Assembly: GCA_030043435.1 (NCBI GenBank)
Contig: JASHXR010000017.1
Location: 1-7,347, forward strand
Direction: 5' to 3'
Length of the DNA: 7,347 bases
Source of the DNA: Microcaldota archaeon
GTDB taxonomy: Archaea; Micrarchaeota; Micrarchaeia; Micrarchaeales; CABMGC01
Shown piece after piece: positions 5,467 through 7,347 of this stretch (positions within the stretch are counted from its first letter, which is position 1; every line of letters begins with the position of its first letter). Made by a program: the position numbers and the translations under genes. Below the pieces are notes generated by a model that made no database searches, was not told the DNA's origin, and saw only the letters and a list, made by a program, of their open reading frames with translations.

Positions 5467-5896
5467 TCGATTCTACGATACGAATATCCTGGTCTATGCA
5501 CACAACATGAGCGATAAGCCAAAGAGAGACGTAGCTGCGGCGCTTATAGGCAGGGTACTCAACGGCGAGTCTATAGGAGTGATATCCAGCCAGATCCTGG
5601 GGGAGCTCTTTGTCGCGCTTACCAAGCGGATAGAAGAGCCATTGAGCCGAGAGGATGCAGCTGATATAGTGATGAACTACGCCATCTCCAAGAAGTGGGT
5701 CAGGATAAATTATACTGACGAGACCATCAAGAGGGCGATCTTCAGCACCGTGCGCTCAAAGGCACCGTTCTGGGACGTCGTCATAGCCGAGACGATGAAG
5801 GAGAACGGGGTATTCGAGATAGTGACTGCCAACGAGGAAGACTTCAAAGGTATAGACGGGATAAGAGTGGTGAACCCATTCAGGTCCCAACATTGA
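5456..5896 (+). CDS. vapC: VapC-type PIN-domain ribonuclease toxin
   Basis: The 146-residue protein is a complete PIN domain. It shows the expected acidic metal site: D8 in FYDTNILVYA, E50 in SSQILGELFVAL, D107 in PFWDVVIAE and a last acidic cluster E127-E128-D129 in TANEEDFKG. PIN toxins of VapBC pairs are Mg-dependent endoribonucleases that cleave tRNA or rRNA when the antitoxin is lost; the RNA target here cannot be read from sequence. All catalytic positions are present, so the toxin looks active. Translation starts inside the vapB frame (11-base overlap), which keeps the toxin dependent on antitoxin synthesis. It ends 39 bases from the convergent Nre stop, with no clear terminator between them. 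Confidence 0.9.
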   Translation: MSDSRFYDTNILVYAHNMSDKPKRDVAAALIGRVLNGESIGVISSQILGELFVALTKRIEEPLSREDAADIVMNYAISKKWVRINYTDETIKRAIFSTVRSKAPFWDVVIAETMKENGVFEIVTANEEDFKGIDGIRVVNPFRSQH

Positions 5897-5935
5897 GGCG
5901 CGTCGCAAAGATCTTGCTATCCGGGAAAGCAGGCC

Positions 5936-7183
5936 TCAGAAGAGCTGCCTCTGGTAGAGCGCCTTCCTGAGGAGCGTGCTGTTCCTTATCCATGTCCCTA
6001 CCGGTATGTCCATCTTCCCGGAGACGAACTTGAGCGCCTCATGTAAGCTTCCGAAGAGCGCAGGATCGGTCCTCAGCGCCGCCCTCACGTGCTCCCTGAC
6101 GTTCCATACCCCTACGGGCATTATGTAACCTGGATGCGCCTCCCTGAGTATGACTACCTTGGCCTGTCCTTTTATCCTGTCGAGCAGCTCCGAAGACGCG
6201 AGCCTTGCGGCGTAGTAGCAGCCGCCTATCTCTGCGTACCTCGTCCTACCCTCGAACGGCTCATACGACGAGTAGATGGCTATGTCAGGGCTCTCCATGT
6301 TCCACGTAGTGTTCGGGTACCACGCCTCGACCAGCTCGTACTCCCACGACCCCGGCAGCATGACTATCGCCCACCTGTTGTCCAGGGCGGTGCTGTAGAA
6401 GACCCTGACCGCGTCTATCGCCTCGTTCTGCTTCACCTCCCTCAGCTTGTGCTTCCCCAGCGTGTCGTCTACCGCAGTTATGCTCCACCTGGTCGGCACG
6501 AACCTCCTCCTCTTCGACATGCCGAGTATGCCTGCAGAGAGCGACTTCTGTATCTTCGAGACCGCTATGCCCCTGTCGTATAGCTCTATTATCGCGCCCT
6601 TCGCAGTAAGCGCCGTGTCCCCATACGCCTTCTCTATCTGCGCGTTGGCCTTGACGTTGCCGAGGCTCATGTCAACCATCCTGGCGCTCGGCCCGTACGG
6701 CTGGCTGTTCTCGTCGAGGCTTACGCCCAGCCTCGGCCTCTGGGAGAACCTCTCCTCTACGCCGCCGTAGCTGTCTGCGAGCGCCAGCTCCTTCAGCATC
6801 TCCTCTATCCTGCCATTGTCTGCGTTTGTGACCTTCGTGCGGTACATACCGCGCACCAGCATCGAGCGCATCTCCACTATCTGCGGTATCGACATGCCGA
6901 CCCACCTCTCAGGCGAGCTCATTATCGAGGTATCGCCGAAGCGAGGGGGCACGAGGGGACCCACGTAGACGTACGGGTAGCCGTGCCTCCCTACGAAGAT
7001 GTCCGGAGGGGAGGAGCCGTAGACCTCGTTCGACTGCAGCTTCTCTAGGGTCTTGAAGTTGTAGTAGGACTTGAGCATGTATGGGTTCTGCATGCTCTGG
7101 TAGACCGCGTCGGTGCGCTTTACCTGAATGGCTGCATCTGCCATGTCCTCCCGGCTCGTAGCCCTGTCCCTACGCCGCTTCAT
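5936..7183 (-). CDS. nre: Nre-family archaeal DNA-repair protein (DUF650/DUF651)
   Basis: This archaeal family contributes to DNA-damage resistance, and NreA members bind PCNA. Numbered from the ATG at 7183 (415 residues), the Nre N-terminal domain begins with VYGSSPPDIFVGRHGYP (54-70), GPLVPPRFGDTS (75-86) and SPERWVGMS (90-98). The C-terminal domain has REAHPGYIMPVGVWNVREHV (347-366) followed by WIRNSTLLRKAL. Two features are odd. The Cys zinc-finger that precedes the GSSPP motif in many relatives is absent (the only Cys is in GGCYYAAR). The C-terminus ends YQRQLF, where a PCNA-interacting Q-x-x-h-x-x-a-a motif would sit, but too short for the full consensus. The frame can be extended to a TTG at 7192; I prefer the ATG three codons inside. 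Gene length and domain order are otherwise normal. Confidence 0.9.
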   Translation of the reverse strand: MKRRRDRATSREDMADAAIQVKRTDAVYQSMQNPYMLKSYYNFKTLEKLQSNEVYGSSPPDIFVGRHGYPYVYVGPLVPPRFGDTSIMSSPERWVGMSIPQIVEMRSMLVRGMYRTKVTNADNGRIEEMLKELALADSYGGVEERFSQRPRLGVSLDENSQPYGPSARMVDMSLGNVKANAQIEKAYGDTALTAKGAIIELYDRGIAVSKIQKSLSAGILGMSKRRRFVPTRWSITAVDDTLGKHKLREVKQNEAIDAVRVFYSTALDNRWAIVMLPGSWEYELVEAWYPNTTWNMESPDIAIYSSYEPFEGRTRYAEIGGCYYAARLASSELLDRIKGQAKVVILREAHPGYIMPVGVWNVREHVRAALRTDPALFGSLHEALKFVSGKMDIPVGTWIRNSTLLRKALYQRQLF

Positions 7184-7199
7184 GATTGCCAATCCAAGA

Positions 7200-7230
7200 A
7201 TTATAAACCTGCGACTGAAAGAGGTATACC
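7200..7230. promoter_or_regulatory. Overlapping divergent promoters of the Nre gene and the right-hand NUDIX gene
   Basis: Plus strand: TTATAAA at 7201-7207 would start transcription near 7231, 15 bases before the ATG at 7246. Minus strand: GGTATACC at 7223-7230, a perfect 8-base palindrome, would start transcription near 7199, giving a short leader to the Nre ATG at 7183. The assignment of each box to a gene rests only on the usual 26-27 base TATA-to-start spacing. Confidence 0.45.
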
Positions 7231-7245
7231 GCGATTGGCGAGCGG

Positions 7246-7347
7246 ATGGCAGGGGAGATAGGATACAGGCTTATAGAGGCGAAGGGCGTCTCAGTTGTCA
7301 TAATAAACGCGGGCAGGGTGCTCCTCTTCAAGAGGAGGGCGCTCCCG
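7246..7347 (+). CDS. NUDIX-like hydrolase, N-terminal fragment
   Basis: Thirty-four codons are open to the window edge. The sequence GVSVVIINAGRVLLFKRRAL (residues 14-33) is the first beta hairpin of NUDIX proteins, with the 'V-x-x-I-I-x-x-x-x-V-L-L-x-K-R' pattern that precedes the NUDIX box. The box itself would lie outside the window, so catalytic residues cannot be checked. The ATG at 7246 is the only sensible start: no ATG, GTG or TTG lies in frame in the short leader. It is divergent from the Nre gene and shares a short promoter region with it. It is unrelated in position to the complete NUDIX gene at 363-887 and lacks that protein's long N-terminal lead. Confidence 0.65.
   Translation, partial: MAGEIGYRLIEAKGVSVVIINAGRVLLFKRRALP

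Noticed and set aside
5894..5938. Inverted repeat TGAGGC/GCCTCA between the convergent vapC and Nre stops, as a possible bidirectional terminator
   Set aside because: Only 6 base pairs with a 33-base loop, made largely of the two TGA stop codons, and no T-run follows on either strand.
6089..6583. Plus-strand open frame of 164 codons opposite the Nre gene
   Set aside because: It is a shadow frame; the minus-strand Nre protein has strong family motifs across the whole interval.
1..7347. CRISPR array, insertion sequence or integration site
   Set aside because: I saw no regularly spaced repeats, transposase or integrase motifs, terminal inverted repeats or tRNA gene ends.

Overview
The window looks archaeal. 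The evidence is a full-length Nre-family DNA-repair protein (an archaeal family), TATA-box promoters in most of the promoter-sized gaps, a HerA/VirB4-type ATPase and an archaeal-style VapBC pair. The DNA is GC-rich, with heavy use of AGG for Arg and ATA for Ile and many ATGA start/stop overlaps. I cannot fix the lineage. A thermophilic or acidophilic euryarchaeote or a DPANN archaeon such as a micrarchaeote would fit, but that is inference.

Layout. (1) Bases 1-2172, minus strand: a four-gene operon read from right to left. It encodes a P-loop nucleotide-kinase-like protein, a class I SAM methyltransferase, a NUDIX hydrolase and a multi-membrane EamA-like transporter cut by the window edge. 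The first three overlap by ATGA and the last follows after 19 bases, so they are probably co-translated. (2) Bases 2173-2464: a divergent promoter region with a TATA box facing each way and an 8-base direct repeat; I see no gene in it. (3) Bases 2465-5197, plus strand: two very small membrane proteins and a 753-residue HerA/VirB4-like ATPase that carries an unusual C-terminal beta-sandwich. The set resembles a minimal DNA-transfer apparatus (VirB2/VirB3/VirB4, or crenarchaeal Ced/Ted). (4) Bases 5191-5896: a VapBC toxin-antitoxin pair whose palindromic TATA box covers the ATPase stop codon. (5) Bases 5936-7183, minus strand: an Nre DNA-repair protein convergent with VapC, without the N-terminal zinc finger found in many family members. 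(6) Bases 7184-7347: a short divergent promoter region and the first 34 residues of a second NUDIX protein.

How the genes may work together: the plus-strand operon plausibly moves DNA across the membrane (pilin-like subunit, membrane partner, motor). The neighbouring Nre protein belongs to a family linked to DNA-damage repair with PCNA, and VapBC is a common passenger or stabiliser beside such loci. The left operon looks metabolic (kinase, methyl transfer, NUDIX hydrolysis, export) and its substrate is unknown. The strongest candidate for an undescribed system is the 2465-5197 module.
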